The notes under the pieces were generated by a model. That model did no database searches and was not told where the DNA came from. It saw nothing but the letters and a program-made list of their open reading frames with translations. Positions 1-12,500 of a stretch of DNA of 64,000 bases are shown here, piece by piece (position 1 is the stretch's first letter; every line of letters starts with the position of its first letter). The DNA lies in assembly GCA_028015205.1 (NCBI GenBank), contig CM051521.1, forward strand, positions 120,350,614 to 120,414,613, written 5' to 3'. The DNA comes from Mytilisepta virgata. Taxonomy: Eukaryota > Mollusca > Bivalvia > Mytilida > Mytilidae. The position numbers and the translations under genes are program-made.

Positions 1-443
1 CTGATATTTGGTATGGGGCATCTAAGGAAGGTCCTTTACAAAGTTTGCATAAATAATCTCGGTCCGTGAAACAAAATGGCCGACATGAACATTTACATGT
101 TCTGATTGGTCGAAATTTAAAACTTCTTCTCCTCTGAAACTGTAAAGCCAAATGAACTGATTTTTGGAATGGAGCATCTATGGAAGGTCCTTTACAAACT
201 TTGCATAAATCTTTCTAAGTCCGTGAAACAAAATGGCCACCAGAAACCTTTATATGTTCTGATTGGTCGAAATTTAAAATTTCTCCTCTGAAACACTTTG
301 GCCAATGAACTTATACATGGTATGAAGCATTTATAGAAGATCATTTACAAAGTTTCCAAAAATCAATTTAGTCTGTCAAATCAAATCAAAAGTTTGTGAC
401 TGCCAGGTGAGCAATACAGGCTAAGCCCACTGAGCCTCTTGTT
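1..443 (+). repeat. 3' part of a long dispersed element (AGCTCACCTG family)
   Basis: This stretch contains imperfect units of roughly 160 bp built around 'ctctgaaac...gccaa...gaac' and 'ccgtgaaacaaaatggcc'. It ends in CCAGGTGAGCAATACAGG, then a GGCT..AGCC stem (419-422 / 433-436) and TCTTGTT (437-443). The same right-end architecture closes the element at about 10041-11252, so this is read as the right-hand part of a copy that starts outside the window. Coordinates are approximate. Confidence 0.6.
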
Positions 444-617
444 TGTACATATATTTTGTAAAAATATGACTGGAATAATATTACTAACAACACTGGCATC
501 ATTGGGCTGTTAAATAACTTGGACATGAAATCTAAGTACCGGTATTTAAATGTTGGTATATACCCTAGACATTTGTTTTATAGTGTTGACTTTTTGTAAT
601 TTAGAGCAAGTAAGAAC

Positions 618-898
618 TTAAGGTAGTACAGAACACCTAAGGGAGTTAACTCTTTAAAAATCAGCTGAATGTTTTAATCGCATACTATTAGTAAAGTGAA
701 ATAAGCTTCTCAATGATCAAAATTAGTGTTTGTCAAAATGGTATATATCCATTGAAATTATTCCCGTAAATTGTGTGGTTCAAATTTGTTGAAATTTTTA
801 TATTTTTGTCACCAGGTCATAGTAAATATTGCGTCAAAATTTTATGAAAATTAAACGATCCAAATCTGTTTTAGTCAAAGTGTTGGGTACCACCTTAA
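618..898. mobile_element. TTAA-flanked MITE (piggyBac-like)
   Basis: A TTAA at 618-621 and another at 895-898 bracket inward-facing terminal repeats, GGTAGTACAGAACAC on the left and GGTGGTACCCAACAC on the right when reverse-complemented. The internal 270 bp has no reading frame. TTAA target duplication with short inverted ends is typical of piggyBac-superfamily MITEs. The family assignment is inferred from the ends only. Confidence 0.55.
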
Positions 899-2706
899 AA
901 GCTACATCTGGAGGAAGCAAGCAAATACAAGAGGGAAAACGTTAACCATCAATTGCCATAACTTAAAGAGTATCCAGAGGGCAGCTTGGTACCCAGAAAT
1001 CAACTGTTTGCAGACAGTACAAAGACATTAAGTTTTTTATATGAGATCCTTTTATAAAAAAAGCAAGAACAAAAAAATACTCTAATATCTTCTAGTAAAT
1101 TCATATTATTTAGAAATCCATGAAATAAAACCAAACACACGGTAATAATATAAAATAAACAATGATTACACTATTTTAATTTGAAATAAAATTGCCCTTA
1201 TAAACACTTAAATTATACATTTTTTCTGTCAGATGAAATTATCTTTGGTCAGACAGAACTTGTCAGTTCACCTGACCGAATGTCATACAAATATGATTTG
1301 TATTTCATTAGGACTGCGACTACAAATTATTTAAGTTTTGGATAAATGCTTCCCCAGAATTATATTGATTCTTACCAGTAAATTTGGTAAAGTTTGACAG
1401 CATCTTATAACGAATATATTACCCATAGATAAGGAATATGGAGTGAAAAAAAAAACAAACTGAACTAGCCTGGAAACTACAAGTAGGGGGTTAATACATG
1501 TACATTTGTAACTAGGACATGTGTAGTACTACATGCACTTGACTTTTATTTATTTTTGTGACATGATCTGGTAAGTTAAATTGTGAGAAAATGAGCCATA
1601 AAAATTTTTTCATTTTCTTAACAAATATACATATGTAATAAATTTATAAGTGGAATCTGAAAATGTGAAGCTCATCTGCATTGAAATGCCATATTAGACC
1701 TTAATTTTTAGTCAAACTTTGGTAAAATTGCATATTTTTTACAAAATATTTGAAATGTTACTATGGTAACTCTCTTTCTATGGTCAATTTCCATTTATTT
1801 TTTGCTTTTTGCAGTGCTTCCTGTATTTTGTCATTTCTTAATATATGTACATGTACATATATTTGAATATTATTAACTCTGAAAATGCCCCATGACCAAG
1901 AAATCAGTGAGGCCACTTAAAATGAAAAAATTCAATCTAAATTTGGAGTCAAACCTAAGACACTAATGACATAGTTTGATTAAGCTTGAATATAACCATT
2001 TCTTGATTTATAAGTCAAAAGTACAAATTGAGCAAATGGGTTGACAAAATATTGTCATTTTCATTTATTATTAGCCATATTTATTTATATTTGATAAGTA
2101 TAAGAAATTACTACATTGTCCCTCTATATATTTCATAAATAATTTTCTTTTATACTTATATCATGGACAGTCAGCATGTTCAAAATCATCTTCTATGCTA
2201 TTACTCTGTTTTACATGTACACATATTATATTGACAACTTGTTTTTTTACCACCCCCTCTCAATTTCGAATGAATGAGAACTGATTCTGAAAGATGTAAA
2301 ACATGTACTGTCATCAATTTTTTTTTTACAATACTTAAATATTTTTCCTTAATAAATACATTCTTGAATAAAGCAACTTGCTTGTTAACATATTTTCTTA
2401 CACATGACTCCCAGTTTGATTTATGTAAGTCTATAAGAGAAGAAATAATTTTACCAATTGCATCTGATAGTTGATTTAGTAATATCAAAATTCAATTACT
2501 GAAGTAAAAAATAACATGATATGCTACAATTCTTCCCATTATTAAACATAAACAAAGTGTCGTGTGGCAGGGGACATTGGAACACTGTTCTTTTATTTAA
2601 ATTATTCTAATTTAATGTTATATTACTACAGACAATCTTGACAACAGTTTAACTTAAGTTTCATATTTAAGCTAGTATTAATTGTTACAGAACTGATTTT
2701 TTCCAG
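899..2706. other. AT-rich NAF1 upstream region, no gene recognised
   Basis: No convincing coding exon, RNA gene or repeat copy was found. A polypyrimidine tract ending in TTTTTTCCAG at 2697-2706 looks like a 3' splice site, so the NAF1 5' UTR probably continues in an exon within or upstream of this stretch. I could not place the transcription start. Confidence 0.4.
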
Positions 2707-2714
2707 CAAGAAAC

Positions 2715-3550
2715 ATGGATTCTACAAAAAACAGTACGTCTGAGGATGTCTATATAGATACAAATTATGATGAAATAGATGGTGCTACTGATAGAAATTG
2801 TAGTGTAGTTGAGTTATCAGATGGGAAAGATGGCCAAACATTGGAAGGTTATAACAGTGGCAATAATATAGAAGACAATTTGAAAAAGCTTGAAGAAATT
2901 AAGAAGAAAATTCTCTGTGAAAATTCAGAAAGTAAGAAATATGAAATGTCATTGACTTCTGACAATAAAATTGTTGCCTCTTTAGAAGATCAGCAGATGA
3001 CTGAACAGAACCATTGTAAGAATATTAACCTAGCAGAAGTACAATATAAGACTGATCGAACTGCTACTGAAACCAACGATGAACCTACAGATGAAGGATA
3101 CCCAATTAATACTAAGACTAATCACACTGCTACTGAAACCATTATGGCCAGTGACGAACCTACAGATGAAGGATACCCAATTAATACTAAGACTAATCAC
3201 ACTGCTACTGAAACCATTATGACCAATGACGAACCTATAGATGAAGTATGCCCAGTTATAATTAAGACGGATCAAACTGCTACTGAAACCATTACGATCA
3301 AAGATGAACCTGCAGATGAAGTATGCCCAGTTATAACTAAGACGGATCAAACTGCTACTGAAACCATTACGATCAAAGATGAACCTGCAGATGAAGGATA
3401 CCCGGTTATTACTCCGACTGACCCACTTCTGTATCGCATAAAGGTTGAACACGAGTCAGAGGTGGAGGATGATACATCCAGTGATTCCTCAACAACCTCA
3501 TCCTCATCAGAGTCTGAAGAAGAACATGAAAAGATAGAAAAAGAAGCAAG
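2715..3550 (+). CDS. NAF1: NAF1 coding exon 1
   Basis: It opens with ATG eight bases after a TTTTTTCCAG acceptor and ends at AAGCAAG|GTATAA (phase 2). It encodes the acidic N-terminus, a five-copy repeat, an Asp/Ser/Glu-rich patch and the start of a basic segment. The Ser/Glu run near 3480-3530 corresponds to the serine-rich tract before the core domain in human NAF1. Confidence 0.88.
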
Positions 3551-6500
3551 GTATAACCTTAATTTTTGAGTATGAAAAGTCACAGAATTCTTCATTTTGA
3601 TTTTCATTAATCTTTTTATCAGTTTTACAGGTACATGTAGTTATGGTGTTTATTTTTCTTTTAGTGTCCTTTTTCTGTCTGTTCTGCACTAACTTTTCAC
3701 AATTTGATCTTCTTCACAGAAAGCCCTAGACCATAATAATTGTGTCACTTACTGGTAATATTGGTACATAATTTATTTCTTTTGAATTACCAGCAATCTT
3801 GGTCAGATAAGTTGAGGAAATTCCCAAATTTGAGATATTTAAGCAAATATAATATTTTATACTCCTATGATACATAGGTCGTTTCAACATGTTCAATGGA
3901 TTTTCAATTTCTGAGACTCGGGAAAGCTTACTTTTGAGATATACGACTTTAATGCCAACCACCCCCCCCCCCCCCAAAAAGAAACCTAGAAAAAGTAGTT
4001 ATATATATATTTCATTGTTTGCATATTTTTATACCTTTATTCATATTTCAGATCTAGAAAATCCAGTACTACATCTCAAAATGACAAACAAGTGACAGTT
4101 TCAAAGGAGGACATCAGGACAAAAGGAGAAGTATTTCCAGAGGTTAGATATCTAGAAAAATGTCAAATTATATTCAGCCTACAGTAAATAAATTATAAAC
4201 ACTTCATAATAATTTAAATTATCCAAAGTGGCCATAATATCTATGCATTTGAATTGCTTTTTTAATCAAGTTGATCAGTACAAGAGCCTTATAAAATAAA
4301 CTTAGTTCTGTTCATTTATGTTGGTGTTGTAAGTCACTGTAAAATTTTATTTAATTATTTCCTCTATTGTTTAATCCAGACTTAAATATATCTTTAAGAC
4401 ACATATAATTTTAATTGAAGTGCCCTCTGAACCCATTGGAACACAATTTGTGGAACACGTTTCAAAGAAAAGCTTTTTTCTTGAATATTGTTAAAATAAT
4501 GCCCAAAATGTTGAAAGCTGAAAGTATACCTGAAAAGCAAATTTAGATGACAAAATGACTCAAAACGGTTCAGCCAAAAACCATCTAAGGACAGAGCTAT
4601 GCATGAGAGGTATACTCCTTGAGTTTTTCACATCTTCATAATAATAAATCTAAAGTTTCATGTAAGTATGAAAACATTAGCATATGAGCAAATTACCTCC
4701 GACAGCAAACTTGGAAAATACTGAACTGAAGTAAAATCGCAAAATATTTTTTTTCAGGAACTACCTCCATTAGAAGAATTAACAATTACTGTAGATGAAT
4801 CAGTGAATTTGGTTCATATAGGTGATGTAACCAGTGTGGTAGGAATTCTTGGTAAGTTCAAATACCTAGGATTATGATATTATCCATCTATTTAAAAATT
4901 GTAAATATCATATAATATAATTTATGATGAAAACAGTCTAAAACTGTGTAGGTATTGCAGAGAGATATTGTAAGCTTTTGAAGTAAAGTGCACATGTCTC
5001 ACTTTACATTTTCTATTTTGTCTTGTAGTTTTTACTGAAATTGGAAAATAATTAAACTGCATCGGTTGAAGACACCCAAGTGTTTTCCTTTTCATAAACT
5101 TAGCTGGCAAGCTATTCTTACCACTTAATGTTCATTTTGCCCCTCTCCTTTGTTCTTTAGGTTTTCACATTTGATTTTCTACCACGAAACCAATGCCATA
5201 GTAAACATGAACAATTGTTTATTTTTTATTTGTTTATTTCAAAACTCTTTTCCTGTGAAACTGTTTGGCCAAATTTTATTGATTGATTATTGTTAAAGAT
5301 CCATTGGTAATTCCAAATTCTTTGGTTTGACCCAGCTGGAAATCAAATTCAAGACTTCTCACACTTGAGGGACACATTCTACCATAAGGCAAAAATATTG
5401 AAACCAAATTTTAAGCATCCCTGTGTCTTTCAGTCTTGCATAGGCCAGAAACATGACTGCTGTAAGAAATTCTACATTTTGATTTATTTCTTTTTCTTTA
5501 AACCTATTTGCCCAATGAAACTTGATATCAAGCAAAATGGATATATATTGGTGGTCCTGTCCTGAAAGCTAATTATATTGCACAACTTTTTATAGAACAG
5601 CTGGTGTATATTTCTCCAGAACAATATTTCCATAATTTTGTTAATTTTGGTATTACTATACATCCATCTCTTTTGCAGTTGTGGTACAGTCAAACCAGAA
5701 CATGCCTCCCTTAAATGAAGAAACTATTTTATTCTTAGAGGGAAGAGTTTCATGTGGAAAGGTAGGTTAACTTTCAAGTATATTCATGGTTTTAGCTAAT
5801 TAGCTTTTTTAAACAGACAACCTTTATTATAACTTTCAATGTCTATTTTAATGGAGAATCTTGAAGACTTATTATTGTGCATTATTTTTCTTAAAATACC
5901 TGTGAGCCAAAATCTTCTACAAAATATGACAGAATTACACTTTCATATGTGAGGATATGGAATCTAAAATATCAAATGATATAACATCCTGTACGAAAGA
6001 ACATTTGAAATATTGATTAAAAAGGTACTTGTGCGGCCTTTAACAAGCAAAAGTCGCGAACATTTCAAGGTAGGCACTAAATGGCCCAGGTTTCAACTTT
6101 TCTGCAAAAATAACGATAAAATGGCATATTCTGTAATAATGGAAGATAAATTCCTAGTTTTTTCCCTTTATGGATTAATACACATGGAATTTATTTGTTT
6201 ATTTCCCTGTAAATATTCTTGCATGAGTTTTGTTTTTTGTTGGTGTAAATATATTGGAAAATTGTCTTATAAGCATGTTATTGTTTGTACATTTGTTTCA
6301 ATGAAATTTAAATTTATATCACAGATTTTCATATAGACTACATGTATCTCAGTCAGGTTCAGTCTTCCTTTAAGTAAAAAATGATATATAGAAAATTCTG
6401 ATGTTCGGAATTTTCATAAAGTTAGCATGAAAGAAAATGATAGGTTTAGATTTCGAGACCTAAAGTTAGAATGAAAGAAAATGATAGGTTTAGATTACCG

Positions 6501-9500
6501 AGAAAAAACTATGAGCCAAAAGGAAGAGGCTAACGGTTGCATAAGATAATGATAATAATAATAATAGTTATAAAACTACAGTAAATGGAGGTTGGCAGAA
6601 ACATTTGTTAATTTTATGATCCCTAATCATAAATTATGACCTGGAATATATGAAAATTATTTACATGGAGTTCAGACTGGATAATTTTTTTAATCTTTAT
6701 TTTATTTAAAAGTTCTAATATATAGTATAAAGTTATACATGAATAAATACGGCACATTTTTCTCTTAAGAATTGTTTTACCTTTAACAATTTTGGTTTTG
6801 AGCATTGGGAAATGAAGTTAACTTGACAATTATAAACTCTGTTTTATATTTTCAGATATTTGAAGTATTTGGACCAGTAGCGTCTCCTTGGTATTCCCTG
6901 AGATTTAATTCTAAAGAGGATATTACTACTAAAGGTGTAACTATTGGAACTAAGGTTTTCTGTGCTCCAAAAGTGGATAAATATACCAACTTTGTATTTG
7001 TAGAACACTTAAAACAGTAAGGAAAATATAGACCTAAAAATTATATATACAGTACATATTCAATCTACAGTTGAACTTAAGTTTCTCTTACAACTTAATT
7101 TAAATTCAATCAATGCTTATTAGAACATAAATATATGTAAAGATGCCTTTTCTGTATTAATTAGGCAATTTGACCAATTAATTTAAGATTTAACCAAAGA
7201 AAAAAGAAGAAAGTTGATTGCTGTGAATAAAGTTTAAGCATTCACAACACAGAAAAGGATCTGTTTCCATTTGTACTGATCGATAACCCATTGCACTGGT
7301 TGAAAATTTTTTATTGAATGAGACAGATGGGTAAATGTTGGTATTCTGTAATATTTTGTATTTTTTCACAGAATAAAAGGATCTGATGCATCATGGGAAG
7401 ATAACAATGAACCACCAGTTAAGGTAGTTATTATCAATATACACAACTTTTTCCTTTATTATAAATCAACGTGTCCTCAGGACCAAACGGAGACAGCTAC
7501 CTTTCCCTGTGTAACTTGGTTAGGGGAGATAACTTAAAATGACTTTAAAAGTAGTTCTGTGCTCAGTTTCATCAAGCTGAGATTTTCCGCCAGTCTGAAA
7601 AGTGTCATAAATTGATTAGCCAGTGTTTAAGTTGAGAAGAATTTGCCAAAACACCTGCGGTTGTTGAATAATTTATGTTCAAGCTTTTAAACTTTCACTT
7701 TCAGTTTTGCTATTGTATGCAGTAATTAGTTAACTTATATCTTTAGTTTGTTGAATATTCTGATGATGAAGAGGAAAAAAGGGCCAAAGCCAAACTCAGA
7801 AATAAAAAATCAGAATCTACAGAGGGAGATCAGATTCCAGGAGCTAAAAATGTCAGAAGGAAAAAGTTTAAACAGTAAGTAAAATAACACCGTGTCCAAT
7901 GCCACACGTGGGAACAGTGATTATTTGAAACTTGGGACACAGAATTGAAGTGGCGATAAAGAGGTTAGTTGGCATTTATTTATGGATTTCTTCAAATGAT
8001 TACTTATTTGAATAAAACAAATAATTCAGCAGAACTGTGGTTATACAGGATCATGCATGCACAAATTGTCATGGAAATCAATGAACAATTCAACTGGAAG
8101 GGTTGTCAAAACTTGAAATCATCAATGTTTTTGAATGATTACGTCTTACCTGTAGCAGTTTATTTGTTTTTCTGTAGTATGTGGCTAACAGGAATATTAT
8201 TGACAAAATCTGCTGATATTGTTTTTTAGGCCAATATATAATGTGACATATGGGAACATGGATTCTGTGTAGCAAGTGTACAATGATAAATTTTAATAGA
8301 AATGGTTAAGCTGACAAATTTTTACCTTTTTAACCATTTTATTTATTATTTTGATCATAGTGGGCCCCAACTGGTTTTTTTGCGTTTCATTTTAAACAAC
8401 TTGACATAGCCTTGTTGCTAATTTTGAATTTGATATGTTTTTTAACAGTTTTTGGGTTAAATTGTTTCGGTTTTTAAAATTTTTGGCTTCAGCAGTTTTT
8501 GGTGAAACTGTTTCGGCTTTTAACCCTTTCAGTGATGGATTCCCCACAGGAAGTAACCATTGCACGATGGCTTCCCTGACAAGTTGGCAGACTTGAATGG
8601 CTACTTCTTTGTTAATGTTTAACAGCATTAATTTCAGGCCCATTATTCTTTACAATATGTTCTCATCGGGATCTTTTTCGTTTTTGAATGAAAATGCAAA
8701 GATTCGGCAGTAAACGGGTTTCTGTGTCTGGATATGTTGAAATTCTTCAAGTATCATTCAAATTGCTCCAATTTTCTGCTTTTGTCATTAAAAATGATAA
8801 AAAGTATTTCAAGAAATAAGTTCCAATCATCAATTTTGGTCAAATTCAGCTCATTTGATATTAAATACAAATATTCTTGGCATCCAATCTTGCCAAAAAA
8901 TTTCTAAAATTCATCTTCCTAACTTTAAAATCCCATAAAATCCTAAAATTTTTGTCTATTTTTCCAGCGTTGTTTTATCTTTATCTGGGTATCAAATATG
9001 AGAAAGATAACTCTGATTTTTCGCTTCACGAGCCGGAAATATGAAACCTATGTGACAATCCTGATAAACTGGGACTTGCGGACAGTGAGTTGAATCCAGA
9101 ATCCTGTAAACCAGGACTCGTATATGAAAGGGTTAAAATTTTTGCCTTCACACAATAACTGATGAGCAATATGCATTCTTTAATAAAAAGAAACCTGTCA
9201 TTTACAAATTTTGTAGAAAAAATATTCAGTAACACCAATTTTGATGCACAAGATATGTATATTTTTGTGGAAGAACGACTCATTATGTTAAAAGCCAAAT
9301 AAAAACAATATTCCCGTTAGCTACACACTGTATAACAACAGCAACACAAATAAAATGCTTCAGGTAAGAATTAATGTGCAAAATACACCGATGATTCCAA
9401 ATTTTGACAACTCTTAAAAGATAGTGTTGAAGTGTTTAATGATTTCCAGAATTGAACGTCTTCCAATATAACCACTGTGTTGCACTTAATTATTTTGTTC

Positions 9501-12500
9501 AAAGAAATCTGCAAGCAAACACCAACTAACCTCTTTATCGTAGCTTTAAAACTCTGTCCACAGTCGCACATGATCACCGTCCCCACATGTAGCATTGGAC
9601 ACGGTGAATTAACTCAGCACAGAAATTATATAAAAAAATATTTTACTTGGTAAGTATTCCAATATCTTCTAGGGGCCTCGGTGGCCGAGTGGTCTAGGTA
9701 GTTCGTCATGACTACTAATGATCACTAGCCTGTCAACGCTGGGGTTGTGAGTTCGAATCTCACCTGTGGCGGGGTGTGTTCGACTCCGATTTTAATTGAC
9801 AAGGATTGCCAATTTTCCTACCGGTTCTCTCCGGGTACTCCGGCTTCCTCCACCAATAAAAACTGGCCGCCGCGAAATGGCCAAATGTGCTGAAAACGGC
9901 GTTAAACCCCAATTAAGCAAACAAAAAATATCTTCTAAAATTTTGAAGGAATATAACCAATAAGCAGAATTATTAAATGGTTATCAATTAATGGGCTAAA
10001 TATTTTTACCAAAGTATTTATGTAATTTCAAGTAGTTTTTAGCTCACCTGGCACAAAGGGCCATGTGAGCTTATGCCATCACTTGGCGTCCGTTGTCGTC
10101 CATCTTCTGTCATCAGCGTCGTCGTCGTCATAAACTATTTCAAGAATCTTCTCCTCTGAAACTACTGGGCAAAATACCTTCACTTAAACTGAATGTTCCT
10201 TAGGGTATCTAGTTTTTAAATTGTTTCTGAAGTTTTGATCTATCAACAAACATGGCTGCTGTTGCTAAAATTACAACATAGGGGTCAAATGCAGTTTTTG
10301 GCTTATATCTGAAAAACCAAAGCATTTAGAGCAAAACTAACGGGGAAAAAATGTTCAACAGATCAAGTTCTACCAGCCATGAAATTTTCAGATGAATCGG
10401 ACAACCCTTTGTAGGGTTATTGCCCCTGAATTATTAATTTTAAAGAAATTTTGCAGTTTTAGGTTGTTATCTTGAATATAATAATAGATAAAGACAAACT
10501 GTAAACAACAATAATGTTCAGCAAAGTAAGATCTACAAATAAGTCAACATGACCAAAATCGTCAATTGATCCCTTATAGGAGTTTTTGCCCTTGAAAAAT
10601 TATTTACATGTTAACAGAAAATAATGGTCTGACATTGTCACAGATGTTTAGGGTGTTACTTGAAATAAATTAAATGGTAGCAGTACAAATAAAATGGAGC
10701 GTCAAGGGTCAAGGTCATTGAAAAATTCCATAACAACGGATGAAAAAGTTCCTAGCAACCATATATATTTAGGTTAAGGACTTTATAATTTACCTGTACA
10801 AGTCAAAAAGAAAGGTCAAGAGTCAATGGCATTGAAAAAGTGCATAGTAACCAATGAAAAAGTCTCTAGCAACCATATATATTTAGGTTAAGGACTTAAT
10901 AATTTACCTGTACAAGTCAAAAAGAAAGGTCAAGAGTCAGTTCCATTGAAAAAGTCCATAGCAACTGATGAAAAAGTCCCTAGCAACCATATATATTTCA
11001 GTTCTGGACCCTACAATTTACCTGTTCAAGTCAAAATTGAAGGTCAAGAGTCAATGCCATTGAAAAATTTCCTAGCAACCATATCTATTTGGGTTCAGGA
11101 TTCTATATTTTAGCTGTTCAGGTCAATATTAAGGAGAAAATTGTGACGGTAAACATTAAATAGCAAAAATAATCATTGATGCAAGATTTACTGGTACACA
11201 GAAGATAACCAGTCTTTTGTGAGCGATTCAGGCTCTTGGAAGCCTCTTGTTCTGATATTTTGTGGTTTCAGTTGCATTCTTCATAATTTTTTATACAAGA
11301 CCATTAAGACTGGTTGCAAAGTGTTAGAACTTTCTCTTTGTTGCAGGCTTTACAAAGAGATCTTATGCTTTTCATATTCTGATTCAGGATTGTAGTCTCA
11401 TCAATATTTACTCCCAGGGGTGGTCTAGGTAGTTCATCATTACTACTAATGATTACTAGCCTGTCAACACTGCCAATCTTAATGGACAAGGATTGCCAAT
11501 TTTCCTACCAAAGGTTGTGGTTCTCTCCTGGCACTCTTGCTTCCTCCACCAATAAAAACTGGTCAAACGCGAAATAGCCAAATGTGCTGAAAACGGTGTA
11601 ATATCCCAACGAAGCAAACAAACTATTTACTCTCTATTTCCTTTCATTATATATTTATGAATATTTGGTGTTTTTCATATTTTGTTGATTTTATTAGAAT
11701 TGATCAAACAATTTCATTTGTTGTCTTTTCTTTTCAGCGCAAATGAGACTAATAGTGAACAGAAACGAAGTAAGTTTAAGTTTATTTTGTAATAAATATA
11801 TAGTAGGCATAAAATACATTTTTACATTACTAATTAAATTAGAGTATTTGACTAAAATTGACACATTCTTATTGAAATTAAGCAGTTGGATAATACAAAA
11901 ATTAAATGGGCTTTTTTAAATGTATTTGTTAACAGTATCATACTCAAAATTTATCATTGTGAATCTTTGGAAATTGAAAGTTTGTGGTACACATAGTATA
12001 AAAAATGAAAAATCTGACATTTAATTGTTGTGTTTTTCACACTTTCTCCATTTATGAAATACATTGCATTAATTTCCCAATTTACACAGACTGTGAGACA
12101 GATGAATAAAGCTTTCCAAAATTAATTGAGAGCTAACAGTGTGATGCATAGAGTCTTCCCAAAGTCTTCCTAAATTTCCATATGCATATCAGCTGAGACA
12201 GACTATATTAGCCACATGCATAGTCTTGTCCAATTAGTTGATACTGATTATAAGCCAGAATCATGGTCTTACCATATTAACTGAAACAGGCTATGAATAA
12301 TGTTTCCAAATTGACCAACTATTTGATTTTTAATCTGTTATCCCAGTCTTCTCATATTAACTGGTAGACCATTAGTCAAATGGTGACTGATAACAAAGTG
12401 ACAATAAACTCAAATTTGTATGGTGATATTTTGGCAACCTTTGAGAGTGAATCTAAAAATATTTTAATAGAGAACGATGCTTTATATCTTTGCATTGAAG

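Noticed and set aside
3030..3452. 140-residue - strand frame with repeated FICRFIFDRNGFSSS
   Set aside because: Antisense shadow of the NAF1 coding repeat.
6013..6336. 107-residue frame in a NAF1 intron
   Set aside because: It lies between two well-supported NAF1 exons and has no domain or splice support.
9672..9772. tRNA gene (Ser/Leu-like) with A and B boxes
   Set aside because: It is the head of a SINE with target-site duplications and a V-SINE-like body, not a stand-alone tRNA.
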